A stretch of DNA of 64,000 nucleotides from Ferruginibacter albus. GTDB taxonomy: Bacteria > Bacteroidota > Bacteroidia > Chitinophagales > Chitinophagaceae. The stretch spans positions 832,001 to 896,000 of the forward strand of contig NZ_CP083388.1 in the NCBI RefSeq assembly GCF_020042285.1, read 5' to 3'. The notes below the pieces were generated by a model. The model searched no databases. It was given only the letters and a program-made list of their open reading frames with translations, and was not told the origin of the DNA. Positions 28,630-37,100 of this stretch are shown one piece after another. The translations under genes and the position numbers were made by a program. Position 1 is the first letter of the stretch. Each line of letters starts with the position of its first letter.

Positions 28630-29439
28630 TCATTTAATCAGTTCGTTATTTTTATAAAAGAAATTTCGTACAAGCTTGTCCGTTAGCGAAGGAAATAGCT
28701 TATTAAGCCACACAGTTCGTTTATCAGCAATTGTATATATTAATGTTCGCTTACGTTTTTCAATAGCTTTTAATGTAATAGCGGCACATTCTTCAGCAGT
28801 CATTAAAGAATGTTCATCCAAAGGAGTTTGGCCTTGTTGGGAGCCGTCTTTGGTGAGTGCTGCATTGCGGATGTTTGATGCAGTAAAACCCGGGCAAACC
28901 CACATTACATTTACTCCTGTATCTAATAATTCTGTTCTTAGCGATTCTAAAAAACCGTTTACAGCAAATTTGGATGCTGAGTATCCTGTTCTTCCCGGTA
29001 AACCTCTGTAGCCCGCAATAGAGGAAACGCCAACAATGGTGCCTTTACGTTCTATAATTGAATGGAGTGCCAACTTGGTACAGTAAACAGTGCCATTAAA
29101 GTTAATATCCATTACTTTGGTGATTACACTTGCATCAGCATCCTTTAATAAAGCCCTCATCGAAATGCCGGCGTTGTTAATTAGTACGTCAATGCCACCA
29201 AATTTTTGCAAAGTGGAATTGATGAAATTTTTACAATCATCAAAGTTGCTAATGTCTGCGATAAAAGTATGCAGGTTATTTGTGTTGACTTCTTGCTGAA
29301 GCGATTGCAACTTGTCGGCATTTCGTCCGCAGGTAGAAATTTTTGCTCCTAATGGTAATAAAGCTTTGATCAAAGCTTTGCCAATTCCCTCGCTTCCCCC
29401 GGTAATAACTACTACTTTATTAGAAAAAAAATTGCTCAT
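28630..29439 (-). CDS. Short-chain dehydrogenase/reductase
   Basis: 269 residues. The Rossmann motif is VVITGGSEGIGKA (~9-21), followed by NNAGIS, the catalytic Ser in VGVSSIAGYRG and YSASKFAVNG (Tyr and Lys). CGRN after the second strand suggests NADP preference. Substrate is unknown; the long C-terminal part (KRTLIYTIADKRTVWLNKLF) resembles DHRS7-like and ketosphinganine-reductase-type SDRs that act on lipids (weak inference). The frame extends to 29538, but a promoter lies between that start and the ATG at 29439, so the ATG is preferred. Confidence 0.88.
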   Translation of the reverse strand: MSNFFSNKVVVITGGSEGIGKALIKALLPLGAKISTCGRNADKLQSLQQEVNTNNLHTFIADISNFDDCKNFINSTLQKFGGIDVLINNAGISMRALLKDADASVITKVMDINFNGTVYCTKLALHSIIERKGTIVGVSSIAGYRGLPGRTGYSASKFAVNGFLESLRTELLDTGVNVMWVCPGFTASNIRNAALTKDGSQQGQTPLDEHSLMTAEECAAITLKAIEKRKRTLIYTIADKRTVWLNKLFPSLTDKLVRNFFYKNNELIK

Positions 29440-29451
29440 AATTAGTGTTTG

Positions 29452-29459
29452 CAAAAGTA
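29452..29459 (-). promoter_or_regulatory. -7 element of the SDR gene (TACTTTTG)
   Basis: TACTTTTG fits TAnnTTTG, with a TTG 22 nt upstream (minus strand, bases 29482-29484). It predicts a leader of about 5-10 nt. Confidence 0.5.
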
Positions 29460-29528
29460 AAGTAGTTAAACGGCTGTTTATCAACAAAGTTTTAAATAAT
29501 ATGTGTAAAGGAAAACTTTGATAAAAAG

Positions 29529-29559
29529 TTTGGCTCAATATGTTTTTACCTTATTTTTG
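29529..29559 (+). promoter_or_regulatory. Full Bacteroidota promoter for tRNA-Lys (TTTG-N19-TATTTTTG)
   Basis: TTTG at 29529-29532 and TATTTTTG at 29552-29559 are 19 nt apart, matching the phylum consensus at both boxes. The tRNA starts 25 nt later. Confidence 0.75.
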
Positions 29560-29584
29560 CACTCCCATTTAAAAACGGTGGAAC

Positions 29585-29657
29585 GATTTCGTAGCTCAGT
29601 TGGTAGAGCAATACACTTTTAATGTATGGGTCCTGGGTTCGAGTCCCAGCGAGATCA
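29585..29657 (+). tRNA. tRNA-Lys (anticodon TTT)
   Basis: 73 nt without encoded CCA. Acceptor stem is GATTTCG/CGAGATC (one G-T). D arm is GCTCAGTTGGTAGAGC. Anticodon stem ATACA/TGTAT encloses loop CTTTTAA, anticodon TTT. T arm is CTGGGTTCGAGTCCCAG. Confidence 0.97.
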
Positions 29658-29658
29658 C

Positions 29659-29685
29659 AAAAGGAGTTCATATTGAACTCCTTTT
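29659..29685. terminator. Terminator between tRNA-Lys and the response regulator
   Basis: A perfect 12-bp stem AAAAGGAGTTCA/TGAACTCCTTTT with a 3-nt loop and a following TTGTTTTTAT. It serves the tRNA and, in reverse, the convergent regulator gene. Confidence 0.9.
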
Positions 29686-29699
29686 TGTTTTTATAAGCA

Positions 29700-30341
29700 T
29701 TATATTAATTTATGCTCATATGCGTATTTGATCAAGCCAATTACGCTACCGGTTTTTGTTTTGCGGAAAATGTTTTTTCGGTGGGTTTCTACGGTTCGCT
29801 CACTTAAAAATAAAGTATCAGCGATCTGCTTATTGTTATATTCTTTTTCAATTAAGCGAATAATCTCAATTTCTCTTGCTGTAAGATTGATCTCTTGCTT
29901 ATCTTTTTTAGATTCACTGGCACGAGCCATTTCATTCAATACTTCCTGGCTAAAATAAATACTACCATTGGCAATTTTTTCCAAAGCTTCCAGCAATTCT
30001 TTTTTCCCGATATTTTTTAAAATGTAGCCTGATATATCCGCATCTTCGATCATTTTATTTACAATATCGCCTTGCCCGCTCATTGATAATGCCAATATCT
30101 TTATATGGGGATATTTTTTGTGTATTTCTTTTGCCAGTTCATCACCGTTCATGGCAGGCATCATAATATCTGTTAATAAAATATCTACTTGTGTTTGCTC
30201 TAAGCTTTTTAACAGCTGAAAAGGATCGGTAGATTCTATTACCACTTTAAATCGGGGGTGATCTTGCAATAGAGAATTAAGCCCATCAATTACAATACGG
30301 TGGTCATCTATAATAGCTAATGTAGTGGAGTCTTTTTTCAT
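29700..30341 (-). CDS. LuxR/NarL-family response regulator (orphan)
   Basis: 213 residues. The receiver domain (~5-120) has the acidic pair in IIDDHRIV, the phospho-acceptor Asp in LLTDIMMPAMNGDEL (~57) and the switch Lys in YILKNIGKKEL. The C-terminal helix-turn-helix (~145-210) is NLTAREIEIIRLIEKEYNNK followed by FLSERTVETHRKNIFRKT, the standard LuxR DNA-binding motif. No histidine kinase is near, so its partner is elsewhere. It begins 17 nt after dapB's stop on the same strand and may be transcribed with dapB, although no function links them. Confidence 0.92.
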   Translation of the reverse strand: MKKDSTTLAIIDDHRIVIDGLNSLLQDHPRFKVVIESTDPFQLLKSLEQTQVDILLTDIMMPAMNGDELAKEIHKKYPHIKILALSMSGQGDIVNKMIEDADISGYILKNIGKKELLEALEKIANGSIYFSQEVLNEMARASESKKDKQEINLTAREIEIIRLIEKEYNNKQIADTLFLSERTVETHRKNIFRKTKTGSVIGLIKYAYEHKLI

Positions 30342-30358
30342 CTGTGCTTGCTAAGCCA

Positions 30359-31075
30359 TTATAATCCTAAAACATCTTTCATGCTGTAAAGCCCTGTTTT
30401 GCCATTCATAAATTCTGCGGCTTGAACAGCGCCGGCAGCAAAACCTTTGCGATTATGAGCTGTATGAATTATTTCGATCTCATCAATGTCAGAAAAATAT
30501 TTTATGATATGTGTACCGGGGGCTGGATCAATGCGTTTACTGATGATTGTTAGATCGTCGCTTTCAACACTTTCACGATTTACCCAATGTTTTTTGCGGG
30601 GAATGTTTTCCAGTATTTGTTCTGCTAACGTAATGGATGTACCGCTGGGAGCATCTTTTTTTTCTGTATGATGTATTTCTGTTGTTTTTATTTCGTAAGA
30701 ATCTTGCCTGCTCATAAGTTGAGCTAACTTTTTATTTACTTCAAAGAAAATATTTACACCAATGCTGAAGTTGCTGGCATATAAGAAACCTGCATTTTTT
30801 TCAACAGCCTTTCTCTTTACATCGTCTAATTTTTCCAGCCAGCCGGTAGAGCCACAAACCAAAGGGATGCCTGCTTCAAAACAGGTAAAAATATTTTGAA
30901 CGGCGGTATGTGGACCTGTAAACTCAATAGCAACATCAGCTTGCTGTAGATTTTTAGGAGTTAATTCATCGGCATTGGTCACATCAATTTTTAAAACTAC
31001 TTCATGCCCTTTTTGCAAAGCGATCTCTTCAATTGCTTTACCCATTTTTCCATACCCGATTAATGCTATTTTCAT
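30359..31075 (-). CDS. dapB: 4-hydroxy-tetrahydrodipicolinate reductase
   Basis: 238 residues, at the short end for the family. It reduces HTPA in lysine/diaminopimelate synthesis. Seen: IALIGYGKMGKAIEE (NAD(P) fold), IEFTGP, VCGSTGW, ASNFSIGVNIFF, EIHHTEKKDAPSGTSITL (signature with catalytic Lys), and C-terminal HNRKGFAAGAVQAAEFM. dapD, another enzyme of the same pathway (succinylase route), lies at 46.7 kb. It has its own -7 element and stands 203 nt downstream of the DUF5683 gene. Confidence 0.95.
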   Translation of the reverse strand: MKIALIGYGKMGKAIEEIALQKGHEVVLKIDVTNADELTPKNLQQADVAIEFTGPHTAVQNIFTCFEAGIPLVCGSTGWLEKLDDVKRKAVEKNAGFLYASNFSIGVNIFFEVNKKLAQLMSRQDSYEIKTTEIHHTEKKDAPSGTSITLAEQILENIPRKKHWVNRESVESDDLTIISKRIDPAPGTHIIKYFSDIDEIEIIHTAHNRKGFAAGAVQAAEFMNGKTGLYSMKDVLGL

Positions 31076-31101
31076 AATGCTGTTTGCTAATTAATAGGTG
31101 G

Positions 31102-31109
31102 CAAAGGTA
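31102..31109 (-). promoter_or_regulatory. -7 element of dapB (TACCTTTG)
   Basis: TACCTTTG on the minus strand ends 26 nt before the dapB ATG. It matches the secA -7 element exactly. Confidence 0.5.
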
Positions 31110-31136
31110 ACTAAATTGAGGTTTCTAGGTAAGATG

Positions 31137-31213
31137 TTTCACGCAAAGATGCAAAGTAAATAAGACGCTAAGTAAAACTTTGCTGCTTTCCTCATTGGCA
31201 CCTTTGCGTGAAA
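31137..31213. repeat. Palindromic intergenic element (TTTCACGCAAAG...CTTTGCGTGAAA)
   Basis: Perfect 12-bp terminal arms enclose ~53 nt with internal GATGCAAAG, GACGCTAAG and CTTTGC words, which are variants of the arm sequence. I recall similar TTTCACGCAAAG palindromes scattered in Bacteroidota intergenic regions. A related copy is at 12784-12866 and a weaker one near 9700-9747. Confidence 0.75.
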
Positions 31214-31278
31214 TAAGCCGCTTTAATAAAAGCTTAATAATGAGTAATGATGATAAAAGAAATGCTTGTACCAAAAAA

Positions 31279-31914
31279 TTACATGTGTCTTCTATCTAAG
31301 TTTAACACTAAACTAATTCCGTTGGTACGTGCAAGCGGGCTGTAACCTGCCTTTATCTGCAAGCTTAGATCGCTGCTTACATCAAATGCTTTGAGATGAG
31401 CATCAACAGTAGCATCTACTACGTTTAATCCCCAAAAAAGAAGAAAGAATAAAACAGAATAATCAATATTTTGACGAAAGAGATTGCGATAACTTCGTAT
31501 AGCCTCCGGCGATAGGTTGCGTAATTTTGGATCTATTTTATTGAAATTAGCCGAATCGTTATTCACTAATATAACATACGCATCTTTTAACTCGTTGTAA
31601 GTGCTGAGATTATAAAAGAAAATGCCCGCAGTAGTTCCTAAAGCTCCATATACCAATGGAAGTTTCCAGTATTTTCTATTGTATATCTGTCCCCAACCGG
31701 GAATTATTGCAGAACGAATAGTAGCGATACGTGGATTGAATTTTTTAAGTGTATCAGGAATTGTTTTAATCTCTGCAAATTTGGGCACGTCTTTTTTCTG
31801 TTCAACCGTCTGCTCCATTTTTTGCATTATTAATTGCGCACTATCCTGCGCAAAAGAAAATAAACAAGATGAAGACAATAAAACAAATAGAACTATGAAG
31901 CGTAGTGTTTGCAT
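31279..31914 (-). CDS. DUF5683 domain protein
   Basis: 211 residues, function unknown. A signal peptide covers about residues 1-22 (LFSFAQDSAQ). The conserved DUF5683 core starts near residue 60 with RSAIIPGWGQIYNRKYWKLP, then a membrane segment (VYGALGTTAGIFFYN), a linker, and a second membrane segment (YSVLFFLLFWGLNVVDATVD). The C-terminus (LSLQIKAGYSP...ISLVLNLDRR) looks like beta strands. In Bacteroidota this gene is usually found directly after parB, as here: its start overlaps the parB stop by one base, suggesting coupled translation. Confidence 0.85.
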   Translation of the reverse strand: MQTLRFIVLFVLLSSSCLFSFAQDSAQLIMQKMEQTVEQKKDVPKFAEIKTIPDTLKKFNPRIATIRSAIIPGWGQIYNRKYWKLPLVYGALGTTAGIFFYNLSTYNELKDAYVILVNNDSANFNKIDPKLRNLSPEAIRSYRNLFRQNIDYSVLFFLLFWGLNVVDATVDAHLKAFDVSSDLSLQIKAGYSPLARTNGISLVLNLDRRHM

Positions 31915-32825
31915 CAGCTTACGGTGATATTCAGTTTTTCTAACAAAGCGTTCAATTCTTCCAGCGAATAATATTCAAAGGTGATAGAGCCGTTCCCTTT
32001 TTTACTGTGTGAAAGATTTACTTTGGTATTATAGTGAGATGCTAAGTTATCTTCTATCTTTTTAAATGCAGGTGGTAACTGGGTTTTTACCGAATCTTTA
32101 ACAGCGGCACCTGTATAAATATTGCGTACCAGTTCTTCTGTTTGACGAACGGATAAGCCTTTCTTTTTTATTTCGTTATAGATGAACAATTGTTTTTCAA
32201 TGGCATCTACATTTATTAAAGCACGTGCATGCCCCATGCTGATAGAACCGGTGCGAACGGCAACCTGTATATCGGGAGGCAACTTTAATAAACGGATATA
32301 ATTGGTGACAGTACTGCGTTCTTTGCCCATGCGTTCAGCCACTTGTTCCTGTGTGTAATCCAATTCGTCCATCAAACGTTTATAGCTTAATGCAATTTCA
32401 ATAGCATTTAAGTTTTCACGTTGCAGGTTTTCTAATAATGCCAACTCTAAAAGTTCGGCATCATTTGCCTGGCGAACGTAAACAGGCACATCTTTTAACC
32501 CGGCAACCTTTGATGCTCTGAAGCGACGCTCGCCGGCTATCAGCCTATATTTTCCGGAAGCTGTTTTAGAAACAGTCAGCGGTTGTATAATATCATGAAT
32601 TTTTATAGAGGCTGCCAATTCGCTCAATGCTACTTCGTCAAAATCTCTGCGTGGCTGCTTGGGATTTACTTCTATCTGGTCTAAAGGAATACGACTGGTG
32701 TGTGTAGTTTTTTCAACTACGTCCGTTTTTAAACTGCCGGCAGTATTTTTTAGATCAGAATCAATGTTTTGTAACAGGCTTCTAATTCCTTTTCCTAATG
32801 CGTCTTTTTTATTGGGTTGTGTCAT
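31914..32825 (-). CDS. parB: Chromosome partitioning protein ParB
   Basis: 303 residues. The N-terminal tail KKDALGKGIRSLLQ is the ParA-contacting type. The ParB/Srx CTP-binding domain has PLDQIEVNPKQPRRDFDE, IIQPLTVSK and the GERRFRAS motif with ENLQRENLNAIEIA. The helix-turn-helix follows (TQEQVAERMGKERSTVTNYI, ~180-200), then SMGHARALI. It loads at parS near the origin and is driven by ParA, encoded 106 nt upstream. No parS-like TGTTTCACGTGAAACA is visible in the window. Confidence 0.95.
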   Translation of the reverse strand: MTQPNKKDALGKGIRSLLQNIDSDLKNTAGSLKTDVVEKTTHTSRIPLDQIEVNPKQPRRDFDEVALSELAASIKIHDIIQPLTVSKTASGKYRLIAGERRFRASKVAGLKDVPVYVRQANDAELLELALLENLQRENLNAIEIALSYKRLMDELDYTQEQVAERMGKERSTVTNYIRLLKLPPDIQVAVRTGSISMGHARALINVDAIEKQLFIYNEIKKKGLSVRQTEELVRNIYTGAAVKDSVKTQLPPAFKKIEDNLASHYNTKVNLSHSKKGNGSITFEYYSLEELNALLEKLNITVS

Positions 32826-32931
32826 GTTAATTTATGATGTACGATGTGCGAAGTACGACTTTATTGGTAACGATCATCAAGAACAGTCTGCTGTTTTATA
32901 AAAATCGTGAATCGTATATCTAAAATCGTAT
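32826..32931. repeat. Imperfect palindrome of TACGA words between parA and parB
   Basis: The left half has ATGATGTACGATGTGCGAAG and then TACGAC. The right half has ATCGTGAATCGTAT and AAAATCGTA, giving an interrupted inverted repeat. I recall strings of TACGAAGTACGATGTACGA as a dispersed element in this phylum; only one copy is seen here. Confidence 0.4.
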
Positions 32932-33732
32932 TTATTCAATAATTCTATCTTCTTGTTTAATTTTAGTAAGATTATTCTTTTGTAAGATCTCTTTTGCCAG
33001 ATTTAAATAGTTTACAGCACCCTTACTATCAGAATCGTACAATATTACGGGTTTTCCAAAGCTGGGAGCTTCGCTTAATTTAGTATTGCGATGGATAATG
33101 CTGCTGAAAACGATCTCATCAAAATGCCTGCGGACTTCACTTACAACCTGGTTACACAAACGCAAACGACCGTCATACATGGTCATTAAAATGCCTTCGA
33201 TCTGTAGCTCAGGATTTAGCCTGTTTTGAACGATCTTGATGGTATTCAATAATTTCCCCAAACCTTCTAATGCAAAAAATTCTGTTTGTACAGGCACAGC
33301 TACACTGTCCGCCGCTACCAAGGCATTCACCGTGATCAATCCCAATGACGGAGAACAGTCTATCACTATGAAATCATAATCATTTCGGATAGGATCTAAG
33401 ATCTTTTTCAAAACACCTTCACGATTAGGATAATTGATCATTTCAATTTCTGCGCCTACCAGGTCAATATGCGAAGGGATCAGATCCAGGTTTGGAATAT
33501 CTGTTTTTAAAAGAACATCTTTTGCAGCAGCTTCATTCACCATGCAATCGTACAGGCTTTGTGTAATATTGTGCAGGTCAAAACCAACGCCCGTAGTACT
33601 GTTGGCCTGCGGGTCGGCATCTACCAATAATGTTTTGTATTCCAATACTGCAAAGCTTGCCGCCAGGTTAATGGCAGTAGTTGTTTTTCCTACACCACCT
33701 TTTTGATTCGCTATCCCAATTATTCTTGCCAT
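32932..33732 (-). CDS. parA: Chromosome partitioning ATPase ParA/Soj
   Basis: 266 residues. The deviant Walker A is [17 protein letters not shown] (~7-23), switch [11 protein letters not shown] (~40-50), and Walker [18 protein letters not shown]. No N-terminal helix-turn-helix, so it is the chromosomal (short) type. It binds DNA non-specifically with ATP and moves ParB-parS complexes. It starts 3 nt after the UPF0173 gene stop and precedes parB. Confidence 0.96.
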   Translation of the reverse strand: MARIIGIANQKGGVGKTTTAINLAASFAVLEYKTLLVDADPQANSTTGVGFDLHNITQSLYDCMVNEAAAKDVLLKTDIPNLDLIPSHIDLVGAEIEMINYPNREGVLKKILDPIRNDYDFIVIDCSPSLGLITVNALVAADSVAVPVQTEFFALEGLGKLLNTIKIVQNRLNPELQIEGILMTMYDGRLRLCNQVVSEVRRHFDEIVFSSIIHRNTKLSEAPSFGKPVILYDSDSKGAVNYLNLAKEILQKNNLTKIKQEDRIIE

Positions 33733-33735
33733 AAT

Positions 33736-34416
33736 TTATAACTCAATTGATTCTCCAATTGATAAAAGCTTTATATCTATTCCGTGTGCTTTAAAATTTT
33801 CTATTGTTTTTTGATGATCGATCTTAATGTTGCCCCATGTATCGTAATGTACCCCTACAACAACATTTGTTTGTACCATTTTGGCAGCTTGTACAGCGTC
33901 ATCGGCGCCCATTGTTAAGCAGTCGCCGATAGGTAATATTGCAAAATCAATTTCTGCAAACGTAGGAATCAACTGCATGTCTAATGTCAATGCTGTATCA
34001 CCACTGTAATAAAAATTTATTTCATCGCTGGTAACTACAAACCCCATGGGATTACTGCCATAGCTCCCGTCGGGTAACATAGATGAATGTACGGCGCTTA
34101 CACATTTTACAGAACCAAAATCAAAATGCCATTTTCCGCCGGTATTCATATGTATACATTTCTCAACACCTTTTTTTATATACCATTCGGCAATTTCATA
34201 CGCAGCTACAATAATGGCATTATTTGCTTTTGCAATAGCTTCTGCATCGGCACAATGATCCCCATGGCCATGACTCAACAAAATATAATCGGCTTCAATC
34301 GTGTTGATATCAATATTTTTAGCCAATTCATTGCCTGTAATAAAAGGGTCAAATAAAATTTTTTTACCTTTTATCTCCACGCTAAAACATGAATGCCCGT
34401 AATACGTCAATGTCAT
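33736..34416 (-). CDS. UPF0173 metal-dependent hydrolase (metallo-beta-lactamase fold)
   Basis: 226 residues. It starts with the family signature TYYGHSCFSVE. The metal site is LLSHGHGDHCADA (HxHxDH, ~48-58), then HSSMLPDG, FYYSGDTALT and VGVHYDTW. The substrate of the family is not known. It is the first gene of a run with parA, parB and DUF5683; the 3-nt gap to parA suggests a shared mRNA. No signal peptide. Confidence 0.88.
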   Translation of the reverse strand: MTLTYYGHSCFSVEIKGKKILFDPFITGNELAKNIDINTIEADYILLSHGHGDHCADAEAIAKANNAIIVAAYEIAEWYIKKGVEKCIHMNTGGKWHFDFGSVKCVSAVHSSMLPDGSYGSNPMGFVVTSDEINFYYSGDTALTLDMQLIPTFAEIDFAILPIGDCLTMGADDAVQAAKMVQTNVVVGVHYDTWGNIKIDHQKTIENFKAHGIDIKLLSIGESIEL

Positions 34417-34587
34417 ATATAAGTGTTGTGAAATGTAAAAAGTTTATAAACTATACATCTAACTTTGCTTAAATTTTATGCCATAAGCTAAAAACTTGCG
34501 GCAAATTTAACCATTCGGCTTAAATTGAGAACAATGCCTTTCTTGATGCGTTAAATTAAGGCATTTATATAGCAAACTTTGGAAAAA

Positions 34588-35100
34588 ATGTACACAATTA
34601 TTTCAGGAACCAACAGGGCGGACAGTCATACACTGAGGATGGCAAAAAAATACAGGGAAATCTTTCAGCAAAAAGGGATTCATGCCGGCTTGCTTTCTTT
34701 GGAAGGAATGAATCTTTTGAAAAGAGATGCCGCATTTGAAAAAATAGAAAAGGAAATAATTATTCCTACTACTGATTTTATTATTCTTTCTCCGGAATAT
34801 AATGGCAGTTTCCCGGGTGTGTTAAAGTTATTATTCGATACTTCGGAATCGCACAAAATATGGTGGAATAAAAGAGCGTTGCTTACGGGCATCTCATCCG
34901 GCAGAGCGGGTAATTTACGTGGAATGGATCATTTAACAGGGGTGCTGAATTATTTAAAAATAACGGTTCATCCTAATAAATTACCCATTTCACAGATATA
35001 TAAAATATGCGATGGCGAAGGAAACTTGACGGATGAAGAAACTATTCATGCTATTCATCAACAAATAGATGAATATATTGAATGGAGTAAGAAGATGTAA
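34588..35100 (+). CDS. NAD(P)H-dependent FMN reductase family protein
   Basis: 170 residues with a flavodoxin-like fold. The N-terminal phosphate loop is IISGTNRADSHTLRMA (~4-19). The flavin motif SPEYNGSFPGVLKLLFD (~70-86) is diagnostic of NADPH-dependent FMN reductases, and SSGRAGNLRGMDHL follows. Likely a cytoplasmic flavin or quinone reductase. The frame could begin with TTG at 34579, but the ATG at 34588 fits the family N-terminus. Confidence 0.88.
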   Translation: MYTIISGTNRADSHTLRMAKKYREIFQQKGIHAGLLSLEGMNLLKRDAAFEKIEKEIIIPTTDFIILSPEYNGSFPGVLKLLFDTSESHKIWWNKRALLTGISSGRAGNLRGMDHLTGVLNYLKITVHPNKLPISQIYKICDGEGNLTDEETIHAIHQQIDEYIEWSKKM

Positions 35101-35102
35101 AC

Positions 35103-35152
35103 GTGAAAGATAAAGCGTGCGAGGGATAAAAATCCCGCTTTTTATCTTTCAC
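35103..35152. repeat. Nested palindrome between the FMN reductase and phosphoesterase genes
   Basis: Outer arms GTGAAAGATAAA and TTTATCTTTCAC pair perfectly (12 bp). Inside is a second hairpin, GGGAT/ATCCC. It lacks a good U-tract, so it may be a repeat element rather than a terminator. Confidence 0.5.
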
Positions 35153-35190
35153 ATCTCACGATATAAATTAATTAAAAAAGAATTTTTCTC

Positions 35191-36441
35191 ATGCGTTCTC
35201 CTCTCGGTGCTCTTATTTTTACTGTATTAATGTTGCTCATAGATACTTATGTATTCCAGGGTGTAAAGGCAGTTTGTTTTTCTGCATCTCCCAAAACAAG
35301 AAGTATCGTATATCTGGCTTATTGGGTATTGACCGCGTTGACCATCTCGGGGTTTTTATTATTTGTTTTTACATCGCCTGATTTTTTGCCCCGTAAATTC
35401 AGAACTTATTTGTTTGCTACTATACTTGGTTTGTTTTTTGCAAAATTAATTGCTGTTATTTTCTTTTTGATTGATGATATACGCAGGCTAATTCAATGGG
35501 GCGCCGGAAAATTATTTTATGGAAATACAGAAGGGGAGATTGTTAGCGAAGAAGGGATCAGTCGTTCTGTATTCCTAAGTTGGATAGGTTTAGTTGCAGG
35601 AGGGAGTTTGTTTTCCAGCCTGATCTATGGATTTGGTAATAAATATAACTATACTATTAAAAGAGTAAAGCTTTCTTTTGAGAATTTGCCGGCTGCTTTT
35701 AAAGGATTAAAAATTATTCATATCAGCGATATACATAGCGGAAGCTTTACTAATAAACAAGCAGTTGAACATGGTGTGCAAATGATACTGAAAGAAAATG
35801 CAGACCTCATTTTATTTACCGGTGACCTGGTGAATGATCGTGCTACAGAGATGAAGGATTACATGGATGTATTCAATAAATTAAAAGCGTCGATGGGTGT
35901 TTACAGCACATTAGGTAATCATGATTACGGAGATTATATAAAATGGCCGGATAATGGCATTACTCAAGAACAAAATCTGAATAATTTAAAGAAAGTACAT
36001 GCAGAACTGGGTTGGAGATTATTAATGAATGAACATGTTGCCTTGGAAAAAGGTGGCGAAAAAATTGCTTTGATCGGAATTGAAAACTGGAGTGCCAAAG
36101 CAAATTTTCCAAAACATGGCAGGATGGATCTGGCTTATCCCGGTGCAGAAAAATATCCGTTTAAAATTTTAATGAGCCACGATCCCAGTCATTGGGATGC
36201 CCAGGTACGCCCGGAATATTCGGATATTGATCTAACCTTAAGCGGACATACGCACGGAATGCAGTTTGGTGTTGAATTACCCGGCTTTCGCTGGAGTCCT
36301 GTTCAATATGTTTATAAAGAGTGGGCAGGTTTGTACGAAGAAGCAAAACAAAAATTATATGTGAACCGTGGTTACGGCTTTATTGGTTACCCCGGAAGGG
36401 TAGGGATATTGCCGGAGATAACCGTAATAGAGTTGGACTGA
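35191..36441 (+). CDS. Membrane-anchored metallophosphoesterase
   Basis: 416 residues. Roughly the first 160 residues carry four hydrophobic segments (e.g. ALIFTVLMLLIDTYVF, YWVLTALTISGFLLFVF). The calcineurin-like catalytic domain follows: IIHISDIHSGSF (~175), LILFTGDLVND, STLGNHDYGDY, ILMSHDPSHWD and LSGHTHGMQFG. These are the five metal-binding blocks of the family. Relatives (YkuE/YaeI type) act on phosphodiesters including UDP-activated lipid precursors, but the substrate here is unknown. Confidence 0.9.
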   Translation: MRSPLGALIFTVLMLLIDTYVFQGVKAVCFSASPKTRSIVYLAYWVLTALTISGFLLFVFTSPDFLPRKFRTYLFATILGLFFAKLIAVIFFLIDDIRRLIQWGAGKLFYGNTEGEIVSEEGISRSVFLSWIGLVAGGSLFSSLIYGFGNKYNYTIKRVKLSFENLPAAFKGLKIIHISDIHSGSFTNKQAVEHGVQMILKENADLILFTGDLVNDRATEMKDYMDVFNKLKASMGVYSTLGNHDYGDYIKWPDNGITQEQNLNNLKKVHAELGWRLLMNEHVALEKGGEKIALIGIENWSAKANFPKHGRMDLAYPGAEKYPFKILMSHDPSHWDAQVRPEYSDIDLTLSGHTHGMQFGVELPGFRWSPVQYVYKEWAGLYEEAKQKLYVNRGYGFIGYPGRVGILPEITVIELD

Positions 36442-36455
36442 TAAATATTTCTACA

Positions 36456-37100
36456 ATGAAAGTAATTATGACCGGCGCTACGGGTATGGTAGGCGAAGGA
36501 GTTTTACTCGAATGTTTGCAGAATACAAAAGTTACAGAAGTGCTTATTGTAAATCGCAGGCATTATGATCTGCAACATCCTAAACTAAAGGAATTGATCG
36601 TTCCCGATTTTTTAAAGTTGGAAGATTTTGGTAACGAACTAAAAAGTTATGAAGCCTGTTTTTATTGTGCAGGTATAAGTTCGATCGGCATGAAAGAGAA
36701 AGACTATTCTTATATAACGTACGATACCACTTTGCATTTTGCAAAAATAGTGTCAACATTAAATCCCGGTATGGTGTTTACGTTTGTTTCGGGAGCACAT
36801 ACAGATACTACTGAAAAAGGAAGATCAATGTGGGCAAGAGTAAAAGGAAAAACAGAAAATGATCTGATGAAGTTATCGTTTAAAGGTGAATACAATTTTC
36901 GCCCGGGCTTTATGAAACCATTTCCAGGACAAAAAAATGTAAAATCTATTTTTAAATTCTTTGGACTGTTTTTCCCAAAATTATTTCCCAAACAATCTCT
37001 TACGTTACAGCAAGTAGGTAAGGCAATGATAAATGTTGTTGAAAGAGGTTATGCAACATCTGTTCTTGAGATTGCAGATATCAAAATGTTAGCTAACTGA
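36456..37100 (+). CDS. NAD(P)-binding epimerase-like (atypical SDR) protein
   Basis: 214 residues. The N-terminus MKVIMTGATGMVGEGVLLEC is a Rossmann GxxGxxG motif, followed by LIVNRR and FYCAGISSIGM. It resembles small NAD(P)H-binding proteins such as the oxidoreductase HTATIP2 group. The canonical SDR YxxxK motif is not obvious, so catalysis is uncertain. The frame extends back into the phosphoesterase gene, but the ATG at 36456, 15 nt after that gene, is the sensible start. Confidence 0.8.
   Translation: MKVIMTGATGMVGEGVLLECLQNTKVTEVLIVNRRHYDLQHPKLKELIVPDFLKLEDFGNELKSYEACFYCAGISSIGMKEKDYSYITYDTTLHFAKIVSTLNPGMVFTFVSGAHTDTTEKGRSMWARVKGKTENDLMKLSFKGEYNFRPGFMKPFPGQKNVKSIFKFFGLFFPKLFPKQSLTLQQVGKAMINVVERGYATSVLEIADIKMLAN

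Noticed and set aside
29700..30341. Two-component operon with dapB
   Set aside because: No histidine kinase nearby; adjacency to dapB alone is not functional evidence.
31914..33732. parS sites near parAB
   Set aside because: No TGTTTCACGTGAAACA-like sequence seen; the TTTCACGCAAAG palindrome at 31137 lacks the CACGTG centre.
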